Shown here: piece by piece, positions 1 to 10,937 of the stretch | How positions within the stretch are numbered: position 1 is the first letter of the stretch | Layout of the letters: each line of letters starts with the position of its first letter | DNA from: an uncultured Alistipes sp. | Lineage (GTDB): Bacteria > Bacteroidota > Bacteroidia > Bacteroidales > Rikenellaceae | NCBI RefSeq assembly: GCF_902388705.1 | Contig: NZ_CABMQJ010000007.1 | Span: 1-64,000 of the forward strand | Reading direction: 5' to 3' | DNA: 64,000 bases | Translations under genes and position numbers: made by a program | The notes under the pieces: model-generated | Databases searched by the model: none | What the model was told of the DNA's origin: nothing | What the model saw: only the letters and a program-made list of their open reading frames with translations

Positions 1-705
1 CGCCAGCGCTTCGTCCGGCAGCACCCGGCCGGGCAGCGGCAGCGAGTCGCGGATGCCCTGCACCAGTGTCACCTCCAGTCCGGGATCGGTGCCGCGCAGG
101 ATATTGAAATTATGCAGCGCCACGGTGTAATTCTGCTCGGCGCTCACCAGGGCGAACTGCGCCTCGCTCAACCGCGCCTCGATCATCAGCACGTCGCCCT
201 TGGCAATATACCCCTCGGCAAAACGGCGGTCGACGACCTCCTTGAGCGACCGGATAATACGGACATACTGGCGCATGGAGGCGGCATAAAGCTCCATGGC
301 CGATAGGTTCCAGTAGGTGTATTCGGCCGTATACCGCACGTCGAGCCGCGTGAACTCCTGGTCACACAGGGCGATGTCGTACCCTAGTTCGGCCTGCCTG
401 TACGCCGCACGCACGGCCCCGCCGCCGTAGACGGTCTGCACGAGCTGCGGCAGGACGCTGAAATTCCACCGCTCGACCCCGTCGTAATGATGTGCCGTAG
501 CCGTGAAACTGCCGTCGAGCGACAGGCGCGGAAGATAGCCCGTATAGACCTGTCCCCGGGTTTCGGCGGCTGCATCGCTCTTCGACGCGGCGACTTTCAG
601 CTCCCAGCTGTAATCGGTCACGGCACGGCGGTAATCGTCGAGCGAAGTCTGGGCCGATGCAGGCAGGCAGGCGCACAGAGCGAATAATGTCAGGATATTC
701 CTCAT
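1..705 (-). CDS. TolC-family outer membrane efflux protein (3' part lost at window start)
   Basis: Open from an ATG at 703-705 through the window edge, 235 codons with no stop. The translation starts with a signal peptide (MRNILTLFALCACLPASAQ) and continues with long amphipathic helical stretches such as YTYWNLSAMELYAASMRQYV, typical of TolC/NodT outer membrane factors that form the exit duct of tripartite pumps. The start overlaps the stop of the RND pump gene as ATGA, so translation is probably coupled. Gene order adaptor, pump, outer membrane factor is the standard RND layout. The C-terminal half is outside the window, so completeness cannot be judged. Confidence 0.9.
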   Translation of the reverse strand, partial: MRNILTLFALCACLPASAQTSLDDYRRAVTDYSWELKVAASKSDAAAETRGQVYTGYLPRLSLDGSFTATAHHYDGVERWNFSVLPQLVQTVYGGGAVRAAYRQAELGYDIALCDQEFTRLDVRYTAEYTYWNLSAMELYAASMRQYVRIIRSLKEVVDRRFAEGYIAKGDVLMIEARLSEAQFALVSAEQNYTVALHNFNILRGTDPGLEVTLVQGIRDSLPLPGRVLPDEALA

Positions 706-3700
706 GGTTTGCGGATATTATAGAAAATAGCGTAGACGACCGGCAGCACGCAGACAGTCAGCAGCGTGGCGACCAGCAAACCGCCCATGATCGTCGCGGC
801 CATGGCGCCGAACATCGAATCGAACAGCAGGGGCAGCATACCGAGAATCGTGGTGCCCGAAGCCATCGCCACGGGAACGATACGGCTGCGCGTAGCGGTC
901 GTAAGGGCCTCGTAAGCGCCCTTGCCCCCCGAGCGCAGCACGCCGATTTGCTCGACCAGCACTACGGCATTCTTGATGTTCATGCCCACGAGCCCCAGCA
1001 GTCCGAGCAGCGAGAAGAAGTTGAAAACCTTGCCCGTGACGGCCAGGCCGAGCACCACGCCGATAAAAATCAGCGGAATCATCAGCAGGATGACGATTGG
1101 CTCGCGGTAGTTGCCAAACAGCAGGAGCAGGACGATGAAAATCAGCACCATCGTCAGGGGCATGTATTCGGCCAGCGCCGAGTTGGACTCCTGCTGACTC
1201 TCCTGCTCCCCGAATACTTTCATCGAATAGCCGTCGGGCAGCGTAACGCTGCGCGAAATCGAATCCCGCAGGGCGGCGAACAACTGCATCGTATTGACTC
1301 CGCGACCGGGGTCGCACTGCGCTTTCATCACCCGCTGGCGGTTGAAGCGTTTAACCACCCCGCCGCGGTATTCGAAGCGGAACCCGTCGGTCGCCTGCTC
1401 GATGGAGTAGACCTTTCCGGCCGGGGTAAAAATCGGCAGCGCCTGCAGGTTGGTCAGGTTATAGGCGTCGATGTTCTCGTCCTTGAGCAGAATCGGCATG
1501 AACTGGTCGCCCTCGCGGTATTCGCCCAGGCGGTAGCCCTGCGTGGCAATCGTAATGCCCTGCGCCATCTGGCTGCGCGTCATGCCGATACGCTGTCCTT
1601 TCATCTGCGAATAGAGCGGCAGCCACGTCGGCACGCGGTTACCCCAGCTGTTGCGGATATTCACGGTGCCGGGCGTACGCCACATAATCTCTTCGGCGGC
1701 CTGCGCCAGGCGGCGCAGTGTGTCGACATTGTCGCCGATAAACCCGAATTCGATTGCCGCGTCGGGCACGGGCGAAAGCTTGAAAAGCGACGAGCGCAGC
1801 CAGACGTCGGGAAAACTATCCCGGACATAGGCGTTGAACCGCGCTTCGACGGCTTCGGTCTGCCCCTTGTCGTGCAGTTCGATCAGGACATTCCCGAAAT
1901 TGGGCCGCAGCGAAACGCTGCTGCTGGCGAGGTAGTAGCGCGGCGGCGTGGAGCCCATCGTCACCGACACGGTCTTCACCTCGGGCTGCGCATGGAGCCA
2001 CTCTTCCATCCCGCGCAGGTTGTGTTCCGTATCGCGGATATTATACCCCTCGGGCAACAGCACGTCGGCCCGGAAATAGGGTTTGTCGAGCGACGGGAAG
2101 AAATTCTGCGGCATGAGGCCCATTACCGCGAGCGACAGCACGAACAGCGCCACGACGCCTGCCACGACACCCCACCGCCAACGCAGCAGGGCGGCCAGAA
2201 GGCGGTCGAAGGCGCGGTAGAATTTCGTATCGTAGGGGTCGTGCGCGGCAGGTTTGACGCGAAGCATGAAATCGCCGAAAAGCGGCGTCTGCGTAAGCGC
2301 CAGCACCCAGCTCAACAGCAGCGAAAGGGCAAGCACGACGAACAGCGGCTTGACGATTTCGGCCACGGACGACGGGGCGAGGTAGAGCGGCAAGAACGAG
2401 AAAATAGCGATCAGCGTAGCCCCCAGCAGGCTCCAGCGCGGGGCATTGGCCCCCTCGGTGATGGCCTGCCTGCGCGCGACACCCCGCAGCATGGCCTGCT
2501 GCGCATTGTCGGTCACCACGATTGCGTTGTCCACCAGCATCCCCATGGCAATGATAAATCCGGCGAGCGACGTGCGGTTGAGCCCCTCGCCCAGGAACTG
2601 CATCAACAGTAACGTGCCGCCGATGGAGAAGAGCAGCGAACTGCCGATCAGCACCCCGGCGCGGAAGCCCATGACGAGCATGATAATGAGGATGACAATC
2701 GCCACCGACTCGGCGAGGTTCAGCACGAAGGTCGCATTGGCCTCCTGCGCGATGCGGTTTTCAGGATAGAGCACCTTCAATTCCATGCCAACGGGCATCT
2801 GGCGCGTAAGCCCGTCGAGCACCTGTGTGATCTTGGTCCCGGTTTTCACGACGTCGACCCCGTCCTCGGTCGAAATGCCGATGCCGACGGCGCGGTTGCC
2901 GTCGACACGCATCAGCGTCTGCGGCGGGTCGGCATATCCGCGCTCGACGCGGGCGATGTCGCCCAACCGGTACTGCTTGCCCGAAGAGGAGATAAGCAGT
3001 TGGTTGGAAATGTCGTCGAGGCTTTTGTAGGTGCCGGCTTCGAGGATCCGGATATTGAGCGCCCCGGCCTGCTTTTCACCGCTGTTGACGATGGTATTCT
3101 GCTGGCCGATTGTGGCCACGATGGTTTCGGGGCGGATGGCGAAATTGGCGAGCGCCGCAAGGCTGATGCTGACATTGACCACGGGCGTCTGTTCGCCGAA
3201 AAGGCTCACTTTCTGCACGCCGTCGACCGTGACGAGCGCCGTTTTAATCCGCTGTGCCCAGTCGCGCAGTTCCGACCACGTGAAACCGCCGTCGACCGAC
3301 AGTCCGTAATAGATGCCGTAAACATCGCCGAAATCGTCGGCCACCGTCACGGGCGAAGCCCCCGACGGCAGGCGCGGCTGGACGTTGAGCACCTTGCGGC
3401 GCAGTTCGTCCCATAACTGGGGAATCTCGGAAGCGCTGGTCGCCGGGTCGAGTTCGACCATGATTTTCGAGAGCCCGTAATAGGATTCGGAGGTGATTTT
3501 ATGCACCAGGCGCATCGACTGCACCTCGCGTTCGATGGGCTCGGTGACGAGTTGTTCGACCTCCGCCGGCGTGGCTCCCGGATAGGAACAGACCAGCGAC
3601 GCGCTCTTGATGACGAATACGGAATCCTCTTTTTTACCCAGCGTGAAGAAGCCCAGGGCCCCTCCGGCGATCAGGACGAACAGGAAGAACCAGACGACTT

Positions 3701-3734
3701 TCTTATTGTGCAGCGAATATTCGGGCAGGTTCAT
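702..3734 (-). CDS. RND-family efflux pump, inner membrane permease (AcrB/CusA superfamily)
   Basis: 1010 residues, the normal size of an RND permease. The N-terminus (NKKVVWFFLFVLIAGGALGF) is the first membrane helix, followed by the periplasmic porter region with SYPGATPAEVEQLVTEPIE, a hallmark of the family. A central block of membrane helices around residues 330-480 contains GMLVDNAIVVTDNA, and a second block sits near residues 850-1000. It should export drugs, dyes or lipophilic compounds by proton antiport, with the adaptor gene 7 bases upstream and TolC gene overlapping downstream. The sequence looks like the HAE1-type (hydrophobe) group rather than a metal pump, but substrate is not readable from sequence. 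Confidence 0.95.
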   Translation of the reverse strand: MNLPEYSLHNKKVVWFFLFVLIAGGALGFFTLGKKEDSVFVIKSASLVCSYPGATPAEVEQLVTEPIEREVQSMRLVHKITSESYYGLSKIMVELDPATSASEIPQLWDELRRKVLNVQPRLPSGASPVTVADDFGDVYGIYYGLSVDGGFTWSELRDWAQRIKTALVTVDGVQKVSLFGEQTPVVNVSISLAALANFAIRPETIVATIGQQNTIVNSGEKQAGALNIRILEAGTYKSLDDISNQLLISSSGKQYRLGDIARVERGYADPPQTLMRVDGNRAVGIGISTEDGVDVVKTGTKITQVLDGLTRQMPVGMELKVLYPENRIAQEANATFVLNLAESVAIVILIIMLVMGFRAGVLIGSSLLFSIGGTLLLMQFLGEGLNRTSLAGFIIAMGMLVDNAIVVTDNAQQAMLRGVARRQAITEGANAPRWSLLGATLIAIFSFLPLYLAPSSVAEIVKPLFVVLALSLLLSWVLALTQTPLFGDFMLRVKPAAHDPYDTKFYRAFDRLLAALLRWRWGVVAGVVALFVLSLAVMGLMPQNFFPSLDKPYFRADVLLPEGYNIRDTEHNLRGMEEWLHAQPEVKTVSVTMGSTPPRYYLASSSVSLRPNFGNVLIELHDKGQTEAVEARFNAYVRDSFPDVWLRSSLFKLSPVPDAAIEFGFIGDNVDTLRRLAQAAEEIMWRTPGTVNIRNSWGNRVPTWLPLYSQMKGQRIGMTRSQMAQGITIATQGYRLGEYREGDQFMPILLKDENIDAYNLTNLQALPIFTPAGKVYSIEQATDGFRFEYRGGVVKRFNRQRVMKAQCDPGRGVNTMQLFAALRDSISRSVTLPDGYSMKVFGEQESQQESNSALAEYMPLTMVLIFIVLLLLFGNYREPIVILLMIPLIFIGVVLGLAVTGKVFNFFSLLGLLGLVGMNIKNAVVLVEQIGVLRSGGKGAYEALTTATRSRIVPVAMASGTTILGMLPLLFDSMFGAMAATIMGGLLVATLLTVCVLPVVYAIFYNIRKP

Positions 3735-3741
3735 GGCAGAT

Positions 3742-4770
3742 TCAGTTTAATGTCCGCACGCGCTCGCCCGGACGCAATTGGTACACCCCCGCCGTAACGA
3801 CCCGCTCGCCCGGTTCCACTCCGCTGTCGACCACGACACGGTCGCGGCCGAACAACTCGCCGAGTGTCACGGCACGGCGTACGACACGGTCGTCACTTCC
3901 CACAATCCAGACGTAGGTGCCGCCTTCGGCCGGGGCGTAAACGGCCGAAACGGGCAGCGACACGGCGTCGGGAACCGGATCGGCGCTCTGCATCGTAATC
4001 GTACACGACATACCGGGCGAAACGGGATAGCGCCCGGCATCGACATTCACAAGGCGCAGCGACACGGGGAATCCCGAGGCATCGGAAGAGGTTTTGGCGT
4101 AATCTTTCAGCACGGCCGGGAACTTCACGCCCCGGTAGTTGTCGAATTCGACCTCGAAACGGGTCGAGGGCTCGGAAAGGAGCATCAGGCCGCTTTCGGG
4201 CATCGTGAACTGCACCTGCGTCGTAACGGGGTTCACGACACGGACTATGGCCTGCCCGGCCTGCACACGCTCGTAATTGTCGACGTACTTGCGTTCCACG
4301 ACGCTTGCGAACGGAGCACGCAACTTGGTATCCTTGAGCAAGTCGAGGGCATTGTCATAGGACGACCGGGCCTGTGCGTAACGGGTCTGCGAGGCTTCGA
4401 ACTCCTGCCGCGAAACGGCTTCGTGCTCCAGCAGGCGCTGCATGCGCTGCAACTGCGAACGGGCTTCGTCGTACGCCGAACGGGTGGCAGAAACCTGCAG
4501 CTCGATGTCCCGGGGATCGAGTTCGGCCAGCAACTCCCCCTTCTTCACGCTTTCGCCCTGCGAAACCGGCACGTCGAGCACCTGCCCCGCAAGTTTGAAT
4601 GCGAGGTTTACGGCATCGTCCGGCGTCGCCAGCCCGGCAAAATCCTTGTCGATGACCCCGGCGCCGGAGGCAACGGTGACTTTTACGGGTCGAACCGCTG
4701 CCGGCGCAGGCTGCCGGCGGGAGCAGGCGGAGAGCGCGAGCAGGAGAATCAAAAGATGGAAAGTTCGCAT
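3742..4770 (-). CDS. RND efflux periplasmic adaptor lipoprotein (membrane fusion protein)
   Basis: Start set at the ATG 4768-4770, giving MRTFHLLILLLALSACSRRQ, a clean lipoprotein signal with lipobox LSAC; an upstream in-frame ATG at 4809 would bury this signal and lie inside a hairpin. The protein (342 residues) has the adaptor pattern: first lipoyl half (ISQGE-type turn seen as VPVSQGESVKKGELLAELD), a helical hairpin with many Arg/Gln/Glu (YDEARSQLQRMQRLLEHE), second lipoyl half, beta-barrel and a C-terminal membrane-proximal domain (VEPGERVVTAGVYQLRPGE). It joins the pump to TolC. Seven bases separate it from the pump gene. A strong hairpin ends five bases before its start codon. Confidence 0.93.
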   Translation of the reverse strand: MRTFHLLILLLALSACSRRQPAPAAVRPVKVTVASGAGVIDKDFAGLATPDDAVNLAFKLAGQVLDVPVSQGESVKKGELLAELDPRDIELQVSATRSAYDEARSQLQRMQRLLEHEAVSRQEFEASQTRYAQARSSYDNALDLLKDTKLRAPFASVVERKYVDNYERVQAGQAIVRVVNPVTTQVQFTMPESGLMLLSEPSTRFEVEFDNYRGVKFPAVLKDYAKTSSDASGFPVSLRLVNVDAGRYPVSPGMSCTITMQSADPVPDAVSLPVSAVYAPAEGGTYVWIVGSDDRVVRRAVTLGELFGRDRVVVDSGVEPGERVVTAGVYQLRPGERVRTLN

Positions 4771-4775
4771 AATAA

Positions 4776-4807
4776 GAAAGTTGACTCCGTTTCCGGGGTC
4801 AACTTTC
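4776..4807 (-). promoter_or_regulatory. Stem-loop abutting the adaptor start codon
   Basis: Arms 4776-4789 and 4794-4807 pair over 14 positions (one G-U type mismatch) around a TTTC loop. In the minus-strand transcript the stem ends five bases before the adaptor AUG. There is no long U run, so it is a poor classical terminator; it could attenuate, protect the efflux mRNA end, or mask the ribosome site. It separates the suf-tmk-DoxX genes from the efflux genes. Confidence 0.6.
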
Positions 4808-4830
4808 ATACCACAGGCCGCAAGGTGTCC

Positions 4831-5937
4831 CTACGGACGAATATCGCGACAATTCTTTTTAGCGCGGATTATGCCGTCCTCCAACACGACCATGCCGTTG
4901 TTGGCGCGCAGCATGGTTTTCATGGTCGAAGCGTCGATATTGTAGCAGCGCACTTCGCCCGAACCGAAATCATGGCGTGTAACACCGTACAAAGGCTGGG
5001 GAGTAAGGCAGACGACGCGGGCGCCTTCGGCGGCGGCACGCTGTACGATTCCGGCGAACCGTTTGGCACAACTGCGCGGCAGGCGGTCGAACGACGTGAC
5101 GCAGAGCATATACACACGGCCGGGAGCCGTCACGATTTCCTCGGTAGCGTCCCCCTCGGCGTCGCGCAGTGCGAATTCGCTCATAAGCGGTCGTATGGCA
5201 GGCATTTCGCTCGTAGTGCGGGTATCGACCCACTCCCACTTTTCAGCATCCTGCCATGCGATGTCCTCGAGCGAGAATTCGCGCAGTTTCCCAGTTTTGA
5301 TATTGCGGTAAATGAGCACGGTTTCCGTTTCCCCGGGCTCGACGACCGGGGCATGCATCCCGTCCCAGATATTGACCCCGACCTTGTAGGGCAAAAAGTC
5401 GATCAGCGGCAGGTGGCGGTAACAGTAATAGCCCAGGTACATCGTCAGGAAAAAGAACGTGACCGTGAGCACGATTTCCAGCGGATTGAACGCAAAAATC
5501 TTGTCTGGGCGGTAACGCCACCAGACCACCACGGCCATCGGCAGCAGGGCCAGGTTCTTGAAGAACGTCTGCCACGGCGTCAGCTTCAGCGCCTCGCCGA
5601 AACAGCCGCAGTCCTCGACGGGAATCAGCGTGGCGCTCAACAGCGTAAGCGCCGTAAAGAAGAGCATCGACAGCACGGCAAAAATCGAAATCAGGCGGAT
5701 GCGGACCTTGAAAAGCAGCATGCATCCCATCATCATCTCGGCGCCGCACAGCCAAATTGAAAAGGCCATGCTCGCGGGCTGGAGGAATTCAATGCCGTAA
5801 ATCGACAGGTACTCGTTGACCTTCATCGCCGTCCCCCACGGGTCGATGACTTTCGTGAAGCCCGAAACGATGAACGTACAGGCCAGAATCAGCCGGCAGA
5901 CGTTGGCCAGTAATTTAAAGGCTCTGCTTTTTCGCAT
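4831..5937 (-). CDS. DoxX/MauE-like membrane protein (BT_3928-type family)
   Basis: 368 residues. The N-terminal half has about four hydrophobic segments with the DoxX/MauE look (ACTFIVSGFTKVIDPWGTAM; CGAEMMMGCMLL) and the pair Cys-Gly-Cys (EDCGCFGEAL), as in MauE/DoxX proteins linked to quinone or thiol redox work. The C-terminal half, after a further membrane helix near residue 170, looks soluble and extracytoplasmic. This two-part architecture is common in Bacteroidota beside tmk; its biochemical role is not established. The start overlaps the 3' end of tmk by 23 bases, so both are read from one transcript. Confidence 0.8.
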   Translation of the reverse strand: MRKSRAFKLLANVCRLILACTFIVSGFTKVIDPWGTAMKVNEYLSIYGIEFLQPASMAFSIWLCGAEMMMGCMLLFKVRIRLISIFAVLSMLFFTALTLLSATLIPVEDCGCFGEALKLTPWQTFFKNLALLPMAVVVWWRYRPDKIFAFNPLEIVLTVTFFFLTMYLGYYCYRHLPLIDFLPYKVGVNIWDGMHAPVVEPGETETVLIYRNIKTGKLREFSLEDIAWQDAEKWEWVDTRTTSEMPAIRPLMSEFALRDAEGDATEEIVTAPGRVYMLCVTSFDRLPRSCAKRFAGIVQRAAAEGARVVCLTPQPLYGVTRHDFGSGEVRCYNIDASTMKTMLRANNGMVVLEDGIIRAKKNCRDIRP

Positions 5938-6619
5938 CGGTTTCGAGTATTGGGGTCAGTTCGGCGCGGATTTTGGCAAAGATGCCCTCGGGGGAATCCA
6001 TGGCGCCCACCGTATCGCAGCAGTCGACTACCCGCAGCGAAGGGTCTTTGGCCGCCATGGCGAGGTACACGCTGCGCACGTTCTGCTGGAGTGCGAGCGA
6101 AGCCTCGTGTATGTCCTGTCCGCCCTGCAGGTAGTCGCGGTCGTCGCCCTCGCGCACTTCGGTGAGTTTGCGCTCGGTGAAGGCGAACGGCACGTCGAGG
6201 AACAGCGACATGTCAGGACGCGGAAGCCCGTTATAACCGAATTCTAGGTTCACAATCCACTCCGCCAGGCGGTCGCGTTCCTTCCCGGCAGGAAGTTTGG
6301 CGCACTGGAAACCGACGTTCGAGTAGACATAGCGGTCGAGGATAACGACTTTGCCCGCCGCGAGCCACTGCCGTATCTGCGGAGCCGCGTCGGCGCGGTC
6401 GCCTGCGAAGAGCAGCGCCACCAGATAGGGGTCGACCTGCCCCACGCCGCCGAATTCACCGCGCAGGAAGCGGGCAATGAGCTCGCCGTAAACCGGGGAG
6501 TCGAAGCGCGGGAAATGCACATACTCGCTCGCGGCACCCCTGTCGGCAAACAGTTGGCGCAGCATCCGGATCTGGGTCGACTTGCCCGCACCGTCCAAAC
6601 CTTCGAGTACAATGAACAT
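5915..6619 (-). CDS. tmk: Thymidylate kinase
   Basis: Phosphorylates dTMP to dTDP in dTTP synthesis. Start chosen at the ATG 6617-6619, giving MFIVLEGLDGAGKST with the P-loop at residues 7-15; upstream in-frame sequence is not kinase-like. DRYVYSN at about 95-101 is the conserved DR(Y/H) nucleotide-site motif and the lid region (EVREGDDRDYLQGG) follows near 155. The protein is 234 residues, slightly longer than the usual 205-215, because of the C-terminal tail that overlaps the DoxX gene. It lies 38 bases behind sufS and is likely part of the suf transcript. Confidence 0.93.
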   Translation of the reverse strand: MFIVLEGLDGAGKSTQIRMLRQLFADRGAASEYVHFPRFDSPVYGELIARFLRGEFGGVGQVDPYLVALLFAGDRADAAPQIRQWLAAGKVVILDRYVYSNVGFQCAKLPAGKERDRLAEWIVNLEFGYNGLPRPDMSLFLDVPFAFTERKLTEVREGDDRDYLQGGQDIHEASLALQQNVRSVYLAMAAKDPSLRVVDCCDTVGAMDSPEGIFAKIRAELTPILETDAKKQSL

Positions 6620-6657
6620 AAGTTCCTTTTTATTTAAAGAATCAAGTAGTTTTCCTG

Positions 6658-7875
6658 TCACCGCAGCATCCGCACGGCCCGTTCCACGCCGTCGGCCAGC
6701 ACATCGGCTTCGGCGAGCGTATTGTACAGTGCGAACGATGCACGGCACATGCCCGTCGTGCCGAAATGCGTCATCGTCGGCTCGGCGCAATGCTGCCCGG
6801 TGCGGACGGCGATGCCGAGTTTGTCGAGAATCATCCCCATATCGTACGGATGCACACCCTCGACATTGAACGACACGATAGCGCACTTGTCGGGCGTCGT
6901 GCCGTAGATACGCAGCCCGTCGATTGCCGAAAGGCGCTCCGTGGCGTGCCGGAGCAACGACGCTTCGTGCGCCTCGATTTCCGCAGGGTCGAACCGCTGC
7001 ACGAACTTCACGGCCTCGCCCAGGGCGATCGCTCCGGTGAAGTTGGCCGTTCCGGCCTCGAATTTCAGCGGCACGGGTGCATAGGTGGTTTCGGCGAACG
7101 TCACGGTATCGACCATGTCGCCCCCGCCGAGGAACGGCGGCATGGCCTCCAGCAGGGCGCGCTTGCCGTACAGCACGCCGATACCCGTCGGGGCGTAGAG
7201 CTTATGGCCCGAGAACGCATAGAAGTCGCAGTCGAGTTGCTGCACGTCGACGCCTCCGTGCACGATGCCCTGGCATCCGTCCACGACGGCAATCGCCCCC
7301 GCGGCGTGCGCCGCATCGATAATTGTCCGCAGGTCGGGGCGCGTGCCGAGCGTATTCGAGGCCTGCGTCACGGCGACGACACGGGTTTTGCCGTCCAGCA
7401 GCCCCGGAAGCAGTTCCGTGCGCAGGCGCCCTTCGTCGTCGAAAGGCAGGACACGGATTTCCGCCCCCTTGCGCCCGGCGAGCAGCTGCCACGGAACGAT
7501 GTTCGAATGGTGCTCCATTTCGCTGACGACGATGTTGTCGCCCGCATGGACGAACTTTTCGCCCCACGCATAGGCGACCGTATTGAGCGACGCCGTAGCG
7601 CCCGCCGTAAAGACGATCTCCTCCTTTTCCGCCGCGCCGATAAAGGCACGGATACATTCGCGCGACGCCTCGTAGAGCGTCGTCGCCTCTTCCGAGAGGT
7701 AGTGCACCCCGCGGTGAATGTTGGCGTTGAGCTCACGCTGCAGGTAATCGACCGTTTCGATTACCGCCAGCGGTTTCTGGGCCGTAGCGCCGCTGTCGAG
7801 ATAGACGAGCGGTTTGCCGTAGACCCTGCGTCCCAGAATCGGGAACTCTTCGCGTATTTTTTCGACGTCGAACAT
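6658..7875 (-). CDS. sufS: Cysteine desulfurase SufS
   Basis: PLP enzyme that takes sulfur from cysteine for Fe-S assembly. 405 residues, the group II (SufS/CsdA) length. SGHK at 222-225 carries the PLP lysine (K225) and RTGQHCAEP carries the persulfide cysteine C363, in the short SufS-type loop. The start at 7875 is two bases behind the sufD stop, so the two are co-translated. No SufE gene is seen in the window; SufS in this lineage would need SufE or SufU elsewhere. Confidence 0.96.
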   Translation of the reverse strand: MFDVEKIREEFPILGRRVYGKPLVYLDSGATAQKPLAVIETVDYLQRELNANIHRGVHYLSEEATTLYEASRECIRAFIGAAEKEEIVFTAGATASLNTVAYAWGEKFVHAGDNIVVSEMEHHSNIVPWQLLAGRKGAEIRVLPFDDEGRLRTELLPGLLDGKTRVVAVTQASNTLGTRPDLRTIIDAAHAAGAIAVVDGCQGIVHGGVDVQQLDCDFYAFSGHKLYAPTGIGVLYGKRALLEAMPPFLGGGDMVDTVTFAETTYAPVPLKFEAGTANFTGAIALGEAVKFVQRFDPAEIEAHEASLLRHATERLSAIDGLRIYGTTPDKCAIVSFNVEGVHPYDMGMILDKLGIAVRTGQHCAEPTMTHFGTTGMCRASFALYNTLAEADVLADGVERAVRMLR

Positions 7876-7877
7876 CG

Positions 7878-8695
7878 TTACAGTTTTTCCATTTTGGCAA
7901 TCACGGCATCCATCGCCGCCTCACACAGCGGCCCGATGCCGCAGCGGCGCACGATGTCGCCTACGAAACCTTCGATTTGCAGCCGCCGGGCCTGCGCTTC
8001 GCTCAAACCGCGCTGCCGCATGTAGAGGATAGCCTCCGAGTCCATCTGCCCCACCGTCGCGCCGTGCGAACATTTCACGTCGTCGGCATAGATTTCCAAC
8101 TGGGGCTGGGTCGTAATGCGCGCCGTTTCGCTCAACAGGATATTGCGGTTCTGCTGCTGCGCATCGGTATGCTGCGCATCGGGTGCCACATAGACCAGCC
8201 CGCAGAATTCGCCCACGGCCGTTCCGCCCGCTACACCCTTGACGTAGGACATGCTGCGGCAGTCGGGCACATTGTGGTTCGTGCGGAGCCTGACCACGCA
8301 ATGCTCCTGCCCTGCGGCGAGGAACACCCCGCCAAGCCGGTTTTCGGCATCCCGGCCGTCGAGGTCGATTGTATAGGAAACGTTGGCGCTCGAAAGCTGT
8401 ACCGCCGTCATATGGCACCGGCTGCGGGCCGCCTGCCTGACCGCGACTTCGGCAAACGCCTCGGCAAGGAACAACTCCGTCATTTCGAACCGGGCGTCCT
8501 CCGCCAGCACGATGTCGAGCGACGACATGCCGGGCCCGGTGTGCACGACGACAAGCTGCGCCGAACCCCCCGCGGCGACTTCGATACGCATATGCCGGGG
8601 GTCGACCGCGGCATAGGGAACCTCTCCGGCCCCGGAAAGGCGGAGCGCCTCGCCCTGTGCCGTGCGGAACCCGCGGATTATATCGAGCAGCGCCG

Positions 8696-8699
<4 letters not shown>
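7878..8699 (-). CDS. sufD: Fe-S cluster assembly protein SufD (short form)
   Basis: 273 residues, much shorter than the about 420 of E. coli SufD; the missing part is N-terminal, and the beta-helix core with HGATVGQMDSEAILYMRQRG near the C-terminus is retained. The short form appears normal for Bacteroidota, which is family knowledge and not checked here. SufD joins SufB and SufC in the scaffold complex on which clusters are built. Its ATG overlaps the sufC stop by four bases (ATGA). Confidence 0.92.
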
Positions 8700-9448
<749 letters not shown>

Positions 9449-9473
9449 ATCTTCGTCTTTTAATTATCGTTAA

Positions 9474-10919
9474 TTATCCCACCGACCCCTCGAGGCTTAT
9501 CGACAGCAGTTTCTGCGCCTCGACGGCGAATTCCATCGGCAGTTTGGCCAGCACTTCGCGGGCGTAACCGTTGACAATCAGCCCCACGGCGTCCTCGGTC
9601 GACAGCCCCCGCTGGTTGCAGTAGAAGAGCTGGTCGTCCGAAATCTTCGACGTAGTGGCTTCGTGTTCGACGACCGCCGTACGGTTACGGCTGTCGATTA
9701 CCGGAAACGTATGCGCGCCGCACTTGTCGCCGATCAGCAGCGAATCGCACTGCGAATAGTTGCGGGCGTTCTCGGCCCCTTTGGCCATGCGCACGAGGCC
9801 CCGGTAGGAGTTTTCGCTCCGCCCGGCGGAAATACCTTTCGAAACGATGCGGCTGCGGGTATTGCGGCCGATATGAATCATCTTCGTGCCGGTATCCGCC
9901 TGCTGGAAGTTATTGGTCATGGCCACCGAGTAGAACTCGCCGACCGAATTGTCGCCGGCAAGGATGCAGCTCGGGTATTTCCACGTAATCGCCGACCCGG
10001 TTTCGACCTGCGTCCACGACAGCCGCGCGTTTTCACGGCAGATACCGCGCTTGGTAACGAAGTTGTAGATACCGCCCCGTCCCTGCTTGTCGCCGGGATA
10101 CCAGTTCTGCACCGTGGAGTATTTTACCTCGGCGTCTTTCTCGACGATAATCTCGACCACGGCGGCGTGCAGCTGGTTTTCGTCGCGGCGCGGAGCCGTA
10201 CAACCCTCCAGGTAACTCACATAGGCGCCTTCGTCGGCCACAATGAGCGTGCGTTCGAACTGCCCGGTTCCCGCCGCATTGATCCGGAAATAGGTGGACA
10301 GCTCCATCGGGCAGCGCACGCCCTTCGGGATGTAACAGAACGACCCGTCGGAAAAGACCGCGGCATTGAGCGCGGCATAAAAGTTATCGGTATAGGGAAC
10401 GACGCTGCCGAGGTATTTTTTCACCAACTCGGGACAGTCGCGCAGCGCCTCGGAGATCGAGCAGAAGATAATGCCCTTTTCGGCCAGCACCTCCTTGAAC
10501 GTAGTCTTGACCGACACCGAGTCCATCACGGCATCGACCGCAACGCCCGCCAGCGCCATCTGCTCCTCGAGGGGAATCCCCAGCTTGTCGAACGTACGTT
10601 TGAGTTCGGGGTCGACCTCGTCCATCGAATTGAGCTTTTTCTGCTGCTTGGGAGCGGCATAATAAATGATGTCCTGAAAATCTATTTCGGGAATCGTCAG
10701 GTGCGCCCACGTCGGAGGCTCCAGCGTCAGCCAATGGCGGTAAGCCGCCACGCGCCGCTCGGTCATCCATGCGGGTTCGCCTTTCTTGGCGGAGATCAGC
10801 CGTACGACCTCTTCGTTGAGACCCTTGCCGATGGTTTCGGTTTCGATGTCCGTGGTAAAGCCGTATTTATACTCCTGCTCTCCTATATTTTCCAGTATGT
10901 CCTTATCTTTCTCTGCCAT
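9474..10919 (-). CDS. sufB: Fe-S cluster assembly protein SufB
   Basis: First gene of the suf operon; scaffold subunit of SufBCD. Start placed at the ATG 10917-10919 ([12 protein letters not shown]) and not at 10940, because the longer reading would begin inside the -7 promoter element at 10938-10945. About 481 residues. The body has the SufB landmarks [20 protein letters not shown] and the C-terminal block [21 protein letters not shown]. Everything down to tolC could be read from the promoter region upstream. Confidence 0.95.
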   Translation of the reverse strand: MAEKDKDILENIGEQEYKYGFTTDIETETIGKGLNEEVVRLISAKKGEPAWMTERRVAAYRHWLTLEPPTWAHLTIPEIDFQDIIYYAAPKQQKKLNSMDEVDPELKRTFDKLGIPLEEQMALAGVAVDAVMDSVSVKTTFKEVLAEKGIIFCSISEALRDCPELVKKYLGSVVPYTDNFYAALNAAVFSDGSFCYIPKGVRCPMELSTYFRINAAGTGQFERTLIVADEGAYVSYLEGCTAPRRDENQLHAAVVEIIVEKDAEVKYSTVQNWYPGDKQGRGGIYNFVTKRGICRENARLSWTQVETGSAITWKYPSCILAGDNSVGEFYSVAMTNNFQQADTGTKMIHIGRNTRSRIVSKGISAGRSENSYRGLVRMAKGAENARNYSQCDSLLIGDKCGAHTFPVIDSRNRTAVVEHEATTSKISDDQLFYCNQRGLSTEDAVGLIVNGYAREVLAKLPMEFAVEAQKLLSISLEGSVG

Positions 10920-10937
10920 CGTGAGCGAAATATCACA

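Noticed and set aside
657..2612. Long plus-strand open frame opposite the RND pump gene
   Set aside because: His/Arg/Gln-rich shadow of the minus-strand pump; no family features.
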